Below are positions 7,414 through 15,962 of a stretch of DNA of 28,554 nucleotides, one piece after another. Origin of the DNA: Firmicutes bacterium UBA4996 (GTDB lineage Bacteria; Bacillota; Limnochordia; Darwinibacteriales; Darwinibacteriaceae); assembly GCA_002396805.1 (NCBI GenBank), contig DGYW01000034.1:1-28554 (forward strand), written 5' to 3'. The notes below the pieces were generated by a model. It saw only the letters and a list, made by a program, of their open reading frames with translations. It was not told the origin of the DNA and did no database searches. Numbering within the stretch: the first letter of the stretch is position 1; every line of letters starts with the position of its first letter. Made by a program: the position numbers and the translations under genes.

Positions 7414-8465
7414 TATAATCCACTCCCATCTGGATATATGATTACCTTACCGCATTGACCAGCCTTCATGAGCTCTAATCCTTCACCAATCCGTTCCAAA
7501 GGAAGGCGATGAGTGATCAATGGGGTGAGATCAAGCCCGCTTTGAAGTAGGGCCTGACCTTGATACCAAGTCTCGAACATCTTACGACCATTAATACCTA
7601 AAACAGTAGCGCCCTTAAAGACGATGGCTGTAGCCAGATCAATGGTAATCGGTGCAGAAGGAATGCCTAATAAAGAGGCAGTTCCGCCATTTGTCAAACA
7701 TTTAAAGGCGTCGTTGATGGCCTTTTCATTACCGGACATCTCTAACAGTACATCTATACCTTCCCCATTCGTGGCTTTATCCACTTGAGTGCATAGATCC
7801 TCTGTGCGCACGTCAATCGTTAAGTCCGCTCCGAATCGTCTAGCTAATTCCAAGCGATAGGGGCTCACATCGGAGCAGATCACCTGTTGGGCGCCTGCTC
7901 GCTTTGCAATAGGAATAGAAGCTAACCCAATTGGACCCACACCAGTAATCAACACTCGCGCTCCCACCAAATCACAAGCTAAGGCAGTATGCACCGCATT
8001 TCCGTAGGGGTCTTGAATCGCTGCTATTTCTGGATCCACATCATAATTCCATACCCAGAGATTCTCGTAGGGTACCGTTACGTATTCCGCAAAACAACCA
8101 TCCCGATCCACACCGACAATTTCTACACTCTCACAGATATGACCACGACCGGTGCGACAAAAACGACACACACCGCATGTAAAATGAGTTTCTACAGAGA
8201 CGAAGTCTCCGATCTCTACACCTTTCACTCCCGCCCCCAACTCCACAACATCACCGCAGAACTCGTGACCGAAGATTAGCGGAGGTTTAACGCGGTTTTG
8301 TGCCCATTGATCCCACTGATAAATGTGAACATCAGTGCCACAAATGGCAGTCACCCGCACTTTAACCAGGACCTCTCCCGCTTTGGGTTTAGGAATGGGG
8401 GCTTCAATGATTTTAAACCCACTAGCAGGCTCCAATTTGGCTACGGCCTTCATCGTCTTTGACAT
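7413..8465 (-). CDS. tdh: L-threonine 3-dehydrogenase, zinc type
   Basis: The enzyme oxidises L-threonine with NAD+ to 2-amino-3-ketobutyrate, the substrate of the next gene. From the chosen start (350 residues; E. coli Tdh has 341) the catalytic zinc residues are C42, H67 and E68 (ICGTDVH, GHEF). The structural zinc cysteines are C97, C100, C103 and C111. The Rossmann loop is GVGPIG (175-180). ATG at 8465 (MSKTMKAV) is taken because GGAGGG precedes it at good spacing; an upstream in-frame start 21 codons earlier has no such site. The pair tdh-kbl is a classic operon. No clear regulator is adjacent, and I could not call a convincing promoter in 8466-8602. Confidence 0.95.
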   Translation of the reverse strand: MSKTMKAVAKLEPASGFKIIEAPIPKPKAGEVLVKVRVTAICGTDVHIYQWDQWAQNRVKPPLIFGHEFCGDVVELGAGVKGVEIGDFVSVETHFTCGVCRFCRTGRGHICESVEIVGVDRDGCFAEYVTVPYENLWVWNYDVDPEIAAIQDPYGNAVHTALACDLVGARVLITGVGPIGLASIPIAKRAGAQQVICSDVSPYRLELARRFGADLTIDVRTEDLCTQVDKATNGEGIDVLLEMSGNEKAINDAFKCLTNGGTASLLGIPSAPITIDLATAIVFKGATVLGINGRKMFETWYQGQALLQSGLDLTPLITHRLPLERIGEGLELMKAGQCGKVIIYPDGSGL

Positions 8466-8602
8466 GCAACAATCCCTCCAGGATGGGACATTTTTTAGTT
8501 CCAGTAATTCTTCCATTCTTGTAATCAATTATCCTGCCAAATCAAAGAGGAATTGTGCCAAAATACACGAATAAGTAGGAACGAAGAAAGGGGGGACAGC
8601 TT

Positions 8603-9460
8603 GTGGAACAGTTAGGAATTGTTGGAGCTGGCCCAGGCGGCGCTGATTTACTGAGAAGCTTCTTGGCCATACCCAGTGTAAAAGTGATTGGAATTGCTGA
8701 TCCCAATCCGCAAAGCCCTGGGTTGGTTTTGGCTAGAAAACAGGGGATTTTTACTACCTCTAACTTTCGAGACCTAGTTAGCAAGCCAGGTAAAAAAATC
8801 ATTTTCGATGCTACGGGAGTACCCAAGGTAGCCGCTGAATTAGCCCAAGAAGCCAATGAAACCACAGTAGTGATTCGTCCTGAAATAGCCAAATTGATTT
8901 GGGAAATGGTGGATATAAAGGAAGCTGTTAATAGAGCACTAATTAAAGAATCCGATACTTTACTTTCCTTTATTGAGCAGGGCCTAGAGCACCTAGAAGT
9001 GATTAATAGTGATCATGGCAAGGCCTTACAGAAGGCAGTGGAAGAAATCCAGCAGTTAGCCAAGCTTACCTCGGAAAGCCAAGCGTTGATTCAAGAAACC
9101 GCTAGCGTGATGCAACTAATTCGTAACGTAGCGAATCAAACCCGAATTTTAGGTATTAATGCTTCCATCGAGTCTGCTCGAGCTGGTGAGCATGGGAGGG
9201 GTTTTGGAGTGGTGGCAGAATCAATCCACGAGTTATCGGCAAGCTCCATCAAATCGGTACAGTCCGTCTCAGGTACCATGGAAAACATTCGCCAAACGTT
9301 ACAGAACATTAATGACAGTGTGGATCAAGTAGTGGCAGATATTCAAAGAATCGAGGCACACCAAGTTCATCTCACCCAAGAACTACATAGCTCTTTGGAG
9401 GAAATGGTTCACAGCGCCAGTAAACTTGGGGAAATTGCGGGGCATACCAGAGACAAGTAA
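8603..9460 (+). CDS. Soluble Rossmann-domain / chemotaxis-receptor signalling fusion
   Basis: The 285-residue protein has no membrane segment. Residues 1-98 form a dinucleotide-binding domain: GIVGAGPGG (5-13) is the Gly-rich loop, D33 in GIADPNP sits at the end of the second strand as in NAD-binding folds, and FDATG follows at 68-72. Residues about 100-285 are a coiled-coil signalling domain whose tip, NQTRILGINASIESARAGEHGRGF (178-201), matches the CheA/CheW-contacting hairpin of chemotaxis receptors. GTG start with GGGGGG upstream. It is likely a cytoplasmic sensor that reports nucleotide or redox state to a CheA-type kinase; this is inference. Similar Rossmann domains occur, as I recall, at the N-terminus of some bacterial histidine kinases. 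It is a single-gene unit with its own terminator, divergent from tdh. Confidence 0.85.
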   Translation: MEQLGIVGAGPGGADLLRSFLAIPSVKVIGIADPNPQSPGLVLARKQGIFTTSNFRDLVSKPGKKIIFDATGVPKVAAELAQEANETTVVIRPEIAKLIWEMVDIKEAVNRALIKESDTLLSFIEQGLEHLEVINSDHGKALQKAVEEIQQLAKLTSESQALIQETASVMQLIRNVANQTRILGINASIESARAGEHGRGFGVVAESIHELSASSIKSVQSVSGTMENIRQTLQNINDSVDQVVADIQRIEAHQVHLTQELHSSLEEMVHSASKLGEIAGHTRDK

Positions 9461-9476
9461 CGCGAACAAAAATGCA

Positions 9477-9504
9477 ACCGTCGCCTTGCCGGCGACGGTC
9501 TTTT
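9477..9504. terminator. Strong rho-independent terminator
   Basis: ACCGTCGCC (9477-9485) and GGCGACGGT (9491-9499) form a perfect nine-base GC-rich stem with a five-base loop. CTTTT follows on the plus strand, and a five-T run follows on the minus strand. It ends both the sensor gene and the long catabolic operon. Confidence 0.9.
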
Positions 9505-9505
9505 A

Positions 9506-10384
9506 CTACCTACGTCGGAGATAGTTACGGACTACTTCGACGCTTTTCTCAGCCGCCTCCCAGCGACCTACCTCAATCATGAGAACACCGTCGAACCCCC
9601 CTTGAAGCATTATATCCAAAGTACTGGATACATCGAGAAAACCGGTACCTAAGGCCACATGATCTTGGAGAATCGAACGCCCATCATCAAGAGTCCACTG
9701 AATCACATCGTGAAAGTGAAACTCCCTAATTAACTCCCTGTTTGCCTCAACTACCTGGGTGACATCCTGTCCCGCTAAAACAAGATGTCCGATGTCACAA
9801 CAGATACCCATGTCCAACTCTCTAGCTATCTCAAAGGGCTCTTTCCATCCACTCTTGATGTTTTCTAGCAGAAGTTTGCCTTGAGGTGCTGTCGCTAAGA
9901 TCCTAGCAACATTGGATTTAGCTTCAGCATACATCGCTGAGATTATTTCTTGCTTAGTACTATCAGACAGATGTGGCTTGGAGGACACTTGGTTTAGCAT
10001 CATCTCGGTAAGATGCATGACGTAGTGCTCCACATCTAGGGATTCCTCCAGCGCACTTATGATGGATTTATAGCTAGCAACACTCGCCTCAGCAATAGGG
10101 CGACAAAAAGAGGAAACGTCTAGACCTCTAAAGGGCAGATGAACAGTGTAACCCACCCCGGAACTCGCCTGATATTTACCCAACTCACTAATAGTCTTAG
10201 AAGTAAACAAGTGTGGGCAAATTACCATGAGATTAGCTGGCAATTCTACTAAGTCTATGCCCAATTCTTGGTGAGTACGCTTGACCTCCTCTACGAGTGT
10301 CAGTTCATCTAGATCTGGGCGTATGTTCAAAGCTATATGATCACCACTGAACAAATCGACTGTATTCACACCTAATTTGATCAT
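9506..10384 (-). CDS. Sugar phosphate isomerase/epimerase family TIM barrel
   Basis: This is a xylose-isomerase-like TIM-barrel protein that probably isomerises or epimerises a sugar or keto-sugar using a divalent metal. From the ATG at 10384 (292 residues) the likely metal ligands are E174 (LLENI), D197 (CCDIGH), a histidine in HFHD (223 or 225) and E271 (MIEV). H82 and H124 lie on barrel strands. The start is chosen for GGGAGGAAG just upstream. It is the last gene of the operon, about 40 bases after the iron alcohol dehydrogenase. The family spans epimerases, isomerases, dehydratases and endonuclease IV relatives, so only the fold and metal site are firm. Confidence 0.82.
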   Translation of the reverse strand: MIKLGVNTVDLFSGDHIALNIRPDLDELTLVEEVKRTHQELGIDLVELPANLMVICPHLFTSKTISELGKYQASSGVGYTVHLPFRGLDVSSFCRPIAEASVASYKSIISALEESLDVEHYVMHLTEMMLNQVSSKPHLSDSTKQEIISAMYAEAKSNVARILATAPQGKLLLENIKSGWKEPFEIARELDMGICCDIGHLVLAGQDVTQVVEANRELIREFHFHDVIQWTLDDGRSILQDHVALGTGFLDVSSTLDIMLQGGFDGVLMIEVGRWEAAEKSVEVVRNYLRRR

Positions 10385-10424
10385 AACTTCCTCCCTTCCT
10401 GCTCTTGGCTCTCCACCAGTGTAC

Positions 10425-11597
10425 CTATTTGGCAATTTCCAGTATGCTCACTATGTCTTTTGAGTCAAGCTGAACGAAATTGCCCACTGTAGTTTGGCCA
10501 TTGTGTGTACATCGCCGAGCTACCTCACTGAAAGAACTATCCTTAATTCCGAGCTCAGTTAGGGAACCGGGGAGACCCAACCGTCTGAAAAAAGCTACCA
10601 TTCTACTAATCCCTTCTAAGGCAACGCCCTTGGGATTCCCCTTGTCTGCTGGCACTTGCCAAACTCTTTCTGCGAATTGAACAAACCGTCTTAGGTCATG
10701 CTCAAGCACATACGTCATCCAAGCTGGCAACAGAACGGCCAGACCCGCACCATGGGCTACGTCATATAGACCGCTTAACTCATGTTCGATGGCATGGCAG
10801 GCCCAATCCCCCACTCTTCCAGTATCAAGAAGTCCATTATGAGCGAGACTACCAGCCCACATCAACTCAGCTCGGGCAGCATAGTTATGAGGTTGCTCTA
10901 AGGCTATAGGAAGGTTATGAATGACCGAGTTCATTGTGGCTTCGCACAATCTGTCCGTTAAGTCAACATGGGTCACATTCGTGAAGTAACGTTCCAAGAC
11001 ATGTGACAGAATATCAACGCCACCGCACGCCGTTTGATACTGTGGCAAACTAAAGGTTAACTCTGGATTCATGATGGCAAACCTCGGGATAACATGTTCA
11101 CTCCAGGCGAGGCGCTTAAGCTGATTTTCAGAATCAGTGATCACCACGCCTCCACCCGCCTCACTACCTGAACCAGGAAGTGTCAAAACCACACCTAGAG
11201 ATAGGGCAGATTTGGGAAATGCTTTACCTGAGAAGAAGTCCCAGACATCACCAGAATGCTGCACGCCCATGGCAATGGCTTTAGCGGAGTCAATGACGCT
11301 ACCACCACCTAGAGCCAATACACCTTGTATACCGCAATCTCGGCAGAGCTTGATTCCCTCTTGAACTAGGTTAAGCCTTGGGTTAGGGACCACACCACCA
11401 AGTTCAACGACACTTACCCCTGCTTGTACCAGGTAGTTCTTTATGCGGTCCTTCAGTCCACTTTTTACCACACTAGACTGACCATAATGCAAAAGTACGC
11501 GGTCTCCAAGGTACTCATGGGTAGTAATACCTATATTACTCTCAGTATCTTTGCCAAAAATAATCTGTGTTGGTGCAGAAAAAACGAAATTGTTCAA
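10425..11597 (-). CDS. Iron-containing alcohol dehydrogenase (group III)
   Basis: This is an NAD(P)-dependent oxidoreductase that most likely reduces an aldehyde made by the aldolase of the same operon. In the 390-residue version starting at TTG 11597, the nucleotide loop is ALGGGSVIDSAK (95-106), GSGSEA is at 142-147, and the metal ligands are D195, H199, H268 and H282 (GGVDILSH, CHAIEH, VAHG). The sequence resembles butanol-dehydrogenase-like members (EHELSGLYDVAHGAG). I prefer this TTG because GGGGGG lies seven bases upstream and the family normally starts near NNFxF; another TTG at 11621 also has a purine-rich site. About 40 bases separate it from the MFS gene upstream and from the TIM-barrel gene downstream. 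Confidence 0.88.
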   Translation of the reverse strand: MNNFVFSAPTQIIFGKDTESNIGITTHEYLGDRVLLHYGQSSVVKSGLKDRIKNYLVQAGVSVVELGGVVPNPRLNLVQEGIKLCRDCGIQGVLALGGGSVIDSAKAIAMGVQHSGDVWDFFSGKAFPKSALSLGVVLTLPGSGSEAGGGVVITDSENQLKRLAWSEHVIPRFAIMNPELTFSLPQYQTACGGVDILSHVLERYFTNVTHVDLTDRLCEATMNSVIHNLPIALEQPHNYAARAELMWAGSLAHNGLLDTGRVGDWACHAIEHELSGLYDVAHGAGLAVLLPAWMTYVLEHDLRRFVQFAERVWQVPADKGNPKGVALEGISRMVAFFRRLGLPGSLTELGIKDSSFSEVARRCTHNGQTTVGNFVQLDSKDIVSILEIAK

Positions 11598-11637
11598 AAC
11601 AAAGCCCCCCAAATCTAGCAAGTTATTGCCGCCCTTC

Positions 11638-12804
11638 TCAGGAGCTGGGTAATAAGAATACTAGGAGTGCAAATCCCAACATAGTAAGCCCAGCCATTAC
11701 AGCCCACAACAAACCAAAGGAGTGCGCAGCAATGCTCCCAAAAAGCATGGCTCCTGTGGAAAATCCTAGATCAAAATGGTTATTGAAAAAAGATACCGCT
11801 TGACTACGGCCTCCAGGGCTGGTCTTGTCCATAACCAACGCTAGTAGCACTGTGTTGATTGCCCCAAAGCCAGATCCGATCAGCAGCCCCACTAAAACCA
11901 AACCCACATAGTTGGACAGCGGGATCAACAAAGCTAAACCTAATACAACCAAGATAAAAAAGGGAAGAACTGCCCTTTTACGACCATATTTATCCGAAAG
12001 CAATCCCGAGATAAAACCACTCATTAGGAACATAAGTGAAAAGGCAGTGTAATAAATACCCATTTCGGACAGACCAAGTGCCAGGGCTTGAAGAGGAAGA
12101 AAAGAGGCTAGAGCACCTATGGACATAGTGACAAAAAATAGACTTACACTAGATGTCCATATCCAGCGGTCTTTAAACATGTTAGAAATTGAGGCGGCAA
12201 CTTGATCAGCTCCTAAAGGGGTTGTTTGTGGTTCCCTTAGTAACAATTGTGCAGGAATCATTGCAAACCCTAACATAGCTACACTAGCGAAAAAGGCACC
12301 ATAGCCCCATCTAACAGCCACTAAATTACCTAGAGAAGGAGACACAGCCATGGCCACTCCGCTAGCGGCATTATAATACCCGAACAACCGACCTCGATTC
12401 TGCTCAGTGGATAAGTCTGCCAATAATGTCTGACTAGCTGTAATAAAAGCAGATAAACTAGCAGCGTGATAAACGCGAACCAACACCAAATACCACCACC
12501 CTAAATCAACTAAATAAAGCAAGGGTGCAGTGGAACAGATGAAGATCGCCAGTCCAAGTAGGTATTTACCCTGGCGACGCTGGGCCAGCTTAGCAAAATA
12601 CACCCGAAAGACTACGGCGCTAAGCGAAAACACTCCAACCAACAAACCAACAGTACGCTCAGTTCCTCCAATGGACATTATATAGACAGGAAACACCGGT
12701 AGCATCACATTTTGAGTAGCAAAAAACAAAGTAGAGTTCACAAGTAGAAGTAAAATGTTATATGACAACAAGCAATTACCAGTGGCAGTCTTGCTCTCAA
12801 TCAC
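11638..12804 (-). CDS. Major facilitator superfamily transporter
   Basis: This 388-residue membrane protein has about twelve hydrophobic segments. The MFS loop motifs are visible after helix 2 (AKLAQRRQGKY) and in the second half (GLLSDKYGRKRAVLP). It resembles drug- and sugar-efflux-type MFS proteins rather than symporters of a named sugar. Because the operon already has an ABC importer, export of a pathway end product is plausible but unproven. The start is GTG at 12804, overlapping the kinase stop by four bases (GTGA) with AAGGGAGC upstream. An earlier TTG at 12825 is less convincing. Confidence 0.85.
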   Translation of the reverse strand: MIESKTATGNCLLSYNILLLLVNSTLFFATQNVMLPVFPVYIMSIGGTERTVGLLVGVFSLSAVVFRVYFAKLAQRRQGKYLLGLAIFICSTAPLLYLVDLGWWYLVLVRVYHAASLSAFITASQTLLADLSTEQNRGRLFGYYNAASGVAMAVSPSLGNLVAVRWGYGAFFASVAMLGFAMIPAQLLLREPQTTPLGADQVAASISNMFKDRWIWTSSVSLFFVTMSIGALASFLPLQALALGLSEMGIYYTAFSLMFLMSGFISGLLSDKYGRKRAVLPFFILVVLGLALLIPLSNYVGLVLVGLLIGSGFGAINTVLLALVMDKTSPGGRSQAVSFFNNHFDLGFSTGAMLFGSIAAHSFGLLWAVMAGLTMLGFALLVFLLPSS

Positions 12805-14180
12805 CGCATTAGCTCCCTTGTACAACTATAGAGCTGCTTGTAACGCTGAAACGACTCCTCATAGACTTCAACGCCTGGCTGAGGTGTAAAAGCCTTCTTC
12901 ACCCCAACCAATTCAGACACTAGATCCGAAATAGGGCGTTTTTCCACAGCGTGCATAGCGAGGATTATTCCGCCTACCAGGGCCCCTTCGGCAATGTCCA
13001 GCTGCTGGTACGTTAAGCCAGTAACGTCTGCCTTAATTTGGTTCCAGGACTCCAGTCTAGCTCCCCCTCCGGTTGCTCGAACCTCCCTAGGACTGGAGAT
13101 TCGTTCAGCTAGAAGTTCAAGGTTGTGGCGTACCGCAAAAGCACTTCCTTCCAACACCGCCCGTAAAAAATCTGCTTGAGTATGAGAAGCTGTGATCCCG
13201 AAGAACAATCCTTTAGCCTTATCGTCCCAAATCGGACTCCGTTCACCCTCCAAATAGGGTAGAAATATTAAGCCCCGAGCTCCTGGCGGGGACTGAGCCA
13301 CCACACTACCAATCTGGTCAAAGCTCAAGTTCTGGCCTAGATTATTCAGAAACCAGGTCAGCGCACCGCCACTAAGGGAAAGGGGTAGAATATAAAGTGA
13401 ACGTTCAGGAATTACATGAGGAACCGCCCCTGCCTTGTGATCTGACTCATTCAGACAATAGGACAGGCAGGTGGATGTGCCTGTCACATCGCCAAATTGC
13501 CCATCCTCCACTAATCCCGCACCGAGGGCTTCACAGTAGGCATCAATACCTCCTGCCACTACAGGAACTCCAGGAACTAACCCAAATTCACTAGCCCTCT
13601 CCGATGTTACGTTGACTATTTCCCAATTGGGAACCGCGGGAGGGACTTTCTGTAAATCTATTTGCGAACCCGACTGAATCCTGATGAGCAAAGCCGCGGC
13701 GCGATCAATAGCAAAATCTCCTGTTAAGTGGAAAATCACGAAGTCCTTAGGTTGTAAGAAGGCCTTGGTCTTGGAATATATCTCAGGTTCATTCTCTTTG
13801 GTCCACAATATCTTTGCTTCAAAGTGCGAAGGGTCCAGATGTTCTCCCACCAGTTCGCTAAGGCGCCTTGCTTGGCTTTGGGCCCTCCGATCTTGCCATG
13901 TTAAGCATGGGCGTAATGCTATCCCGTTCTCATCAACGGGAACTAGAGAGGGCGAATGGCTACTCACGCTGATGCCTTTAATCTCCGTTGCTGGCCGTTT
14001 GGCCCTCTGCAAAAGTCGCGGTACTATTAAACGCAGTGCAGCTAACCAATCACTGGGGTCTTGCTCTACAGCCAGACCAGATCTAGTAACCTGAAGTCCA
14101 ATTTGCTCAATCCAATATGAGCATTCCGTGCTTAAGACCCCTTTGCAACTACTTGTTCCGATGTCTATGGCCAAGTACAT
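12801..14180 (-). CDS. FGGY-family carbohydrate kinase
   Basis: An ATP-dependent kinase of a keto-sugar or polyol, 459 residues, with the two-domain FGGY fold: AIDIGTSSCKG (4-14) for phosphate binding, a WQDRRA segment (95-100), the catalytic aspartate in GGIDAYCEALGAG (D213), and ATGGGARLESWNQIKADV in the C-terminal domain. It is closest in feel to xylulokinases, but the usual xylulokinase GQMHG loop is replaced by VSSHSPS (72-78), so the substrate is probably not D-xylulose. GAGGG precedes ATG. It lies two bases after the dehydrogenase stop, consistent with dehydrogenase product going to the kinase. The class I aldolase two genes upstream could split the resulting phosphate ester. Confidence 0.88.
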   Translation of the reverse strand: MYLAIDIGTSSCKGVLSTECSYWIEQIGLQVTRSGLAVEQDPSDWLAALRLIVPRLLQRAKRPATEIKGISVSSHSPSLVPVDENGIALRPCLTWQDRRAQSQARRLSELVGEHLDPSHFEAKILWTKENEPEIYSKTKAFLQPKDFVIFHLTGDFAIDRAAALLIRIQSGSQIDLQKVPPAVPNWEIVNVTSERASEFGLVPGVPVVAGGIDAYCEALGAGLVEDGQFGDVTGTSTCLSYCLNESDHKAGAVPHVIPERSLYILPLSLSGGALTWFLNNLGQNLSFDQIGSVVAQSPPGARGLIFLPYLEGERSPIWDDKAKGLFFGITASHTQADFLRAVLEGSAFAVRHNLELLAERISSPREVRATGGGARLESWNQIKADVTGLTYQQLDIAEGALVGGIILAMHAVEKRPISDLVSELVGVKKAFTPQPGVEVYEESFQRYKQLYSCTRELMR

Positions 14181-14182
14181 CT

Positions 14183-15208
14183 TTATCCCTCATTTATTAG
14201 CATGACCTTTAGAGCCTTCTGCTCAACTGACAGATTAATGCCTTTTTCCACATCCATGAGAGGCAGCTTGTGACTGACAATCTGTTCAGCATCAATCCTC
14301 TTGTTTGCCATCAGTTCAACAGCTTGACGAAATTGGATGTGGGTAAAACCAAAGCTACCCACCAGCGAAACCTGTTGATAATGAATTAGTCCAGGATCAA
14401 TTGTTACTGTGCTGTCTTTCGGTAGTCCACCAAACATGTTGATAATTCCTCCGGGAGCAACATATTGTTGGGCCTCTTCCACTGCCTCAGCAAAACCCAC
14501 GCAAACTAGCACTGCCTGAGCCATGGTACCATCTGTAGCCAGCTTCACTATTTCTTTCAGATTTTCCTGACTAGGATTAACTGCGAGCGCACCGATTTCC
14601 CTGGCCTTGGCCAGACGTTCTTCATTAAATTCACTAACAATCACTTTGCCCACTCCCTGAGCCAAAGCAGCTTGAGCAGCAAGAAGACCCATGGGACCCG
14701 CTCCAATAATGAGCAACGTGTCACCCAACTTAAGTTGGCAATCCTCAAGACCATTTAACACACAGGCTAACGGCTCAGCAAGCGCACCAGCGGTAAAACT
14801 CAAATCTGGTCCCAGTCTTACTAAACCCCGCTCAATTACTTCACGGGGCACCGCCAGAAATTCTGTGAAGGCGCCACTATTTAACCCCGCTTTGTTTTCG
14901 CAGAGCTCAAAGATCCCTGCTTGACACATAGGACAAAAGCCACATGGAACGTAAGGCGCTACAGCCACCCGGTCTCCTACAGAAACTTCCCAGACTTCGG
15001 TTCCAACTTCAACTACTATCCCAGCCAGTTCATGGCCTAAGATGCACGGGGGTTCAAAAAACCTATGCCCTCTTAGGTAAGTTTTAACGTCTGTACCACA
15101 CACACCACTAGCTTTTACCTGTACCAGAATCTGATCACTACCGATAACAGGTCGATCAATCTCCTCCACACTCATCTTCCCTGGCCCATGATAAATAGCT
15201 GCCTTCAT
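14183..15208 (-). CDS. Zinc-dependent medium-chain dehydrogenase (polyol/sugar type)
   Basis: An NAD(P)-dependent alcohol dehydrogenase that likely oxidises a polyol or sugar alcohol to a keto-sugar. From ATG 15208 (341 residues) the catalytic zinc residues are C37, H59 and E60, with E145. The structural zinc cysteines are C89, C92, C95 and C103. The coenzyme loop is GAGPMG (169-174), with E191-192 (VSEFNEER) at the end of the next strand, which favours NAD+. The start is chosen for GGGGGG upstream; an earlier ATG ten codons up would put this site inside the gene. It overlaps none of its neighbours. Sorbitol-, threonine- and butanediol-dehydrogenase relatives look alike, so the substrate is open. 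Confidence 0.88.
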   Translation of the reverse strand: MKAAIYHGPGKMSVEEIDRPVIGSDQILVQVKASGVCGTDVKTYLRGHRFFEPPCILGHELAGIVVEVGTEVWEVSVGDRVAVAPYVPCGFCPMCQAGIFELCENKAGLNSGAFTEFLAVPREVIERGLVRLGPDLSFTAGALAEPLACVLNGLEDCQLKLGDTLLIIGAGPMGLLAAQAALAQGVGKVIVSEFNEERLAKAREIGALAVNPSQENLKEIVKLATDGTMAQAVLVCVGFAEAVEEAQQYVAPGGIINMFGGLPKDSTVTIDPGLIHYQQVSLVGSFGFTHIQFRQAVELMANKRIDAEQIVSHKLPLMDVEKGINLSVEQKALKVMLINEG

Positions 15209-15227
15209 GTTCAATCCCCCCATCCCA

Positions 15228-15962
15228 TTACTTCCCATGAACTAACTCCACAATTCTACGTGTATATTCGCACGGATCGGGAGCCTGAAAAATATTCCTA
15301 CCAATGGCAACACCTGCAGCACCTGCAGCTACTGCATTAGAGATATTCTGGAAAATATCGGTGTTCTTAGGACCTCCAGCCATGACAATGGGAATAGGGC
15401 AGTTGGCGACTACCTGGGCATACTCAGGACCACAATAATAGGTTTTGATCACATCAGCTCCCAACTCGAAGCCTAGTCGTGCACAAACACCTACCCACTC
15501 AGGATCAAAGCTATGCTCAAACTCAGGCAGAAGCTCTGCCACCACCGGAATACCAAATCTGTTAGCTTCCTGAACTACGCGGCCTAGGTTTGCTAACATC
15601 GCGTGTTCTTGCTGTGCGCCAATAATCACCATGACGCAGACTGCGTCTGCTCCTTGCCTTACAGCTTCTTCTACTGAGCTAATCATAGTATGAAAACTGC
15701 CATCAGGTGAAAATCTACTAACTCCACCCGTAATGCGCATAATAAGTCCAACTTTGCCCCCAAATACTTCCTGAGTAGCCTGGGCAAAGCCTGGATTAAC
15801 AATAACAGCATCTGCTCCTCCCTGAACTACTTGACCCACAACTTCCCTAGGAAACTCCAAACCTGGCACAGGTCCCATAAATCCCCCGAAGTCCAGGGCA
15901 CTGATTACTGTTTTTCCATCATCTCGAAAAATTCGTTTCATTCTAATCTCTTTACCGCTCAT
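15228..15962 (-). CDS. Class I aldolase of the FbaB/DeoC/LsrF type
   Basis: A 244-residue TIM-barrel Schiff-base aldolase. The catalytic lysine is K173 in GADVIKTYYCG, and the phosphate-binding loops are VMAGGPK (193-199) and GVAIGRNIFQ (217-226). FDP-aldolase of archaeal type, LsrF and ADTH synthase belong to this family. In this operon, cleavage of a kinase-made keto-sugar phosphate is the natural reading. ATG 15962 has GGGAGGG seven bases upstream and overlaps the previous stop by 11 bases. An internal ATG at codon 8 is possible but less well placed. The family also contains thiolase-like and transaldol enzymes, so the reaction is inferred from context. Confidence 0.87.
   Translation of the reverse strand: MSGKEIRMKRIFRDDGKTVISALDFGGFMGPVPGLEFPREVVGQVVQGGADAVIVNPGFAQATQEVFGGKVGLIMRITGGVSRFSPDGSFHTMISSVEEAVRQGADAVCVMVIIGAQQEHAMLANLGRVVQEANRFGIPVVAELLPEFEHSFDPEWVGVCARLGFELGADVIKTYYCGPEYAQVVANCPIPIVMAGGPKNTDIFQNISNAVAAGAAGVAIGRNIFQAPDPCEYTRRIVELVHGK

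Noticed and set aside
8466..8602. Divergent promoters between tdh and the Rossmann-receptor gene
   Set aside because: GATAAT- and TTGTAA-like hexamers exist, but none forms a pair with proper spacing, so none is called.
12818..12825. TTGTACAA near the MFS start as a further GntR operator
   Set aside because: It has no spacer between the arms and lies inside the operon at the kinase-MFS junction, so chance is more likely.
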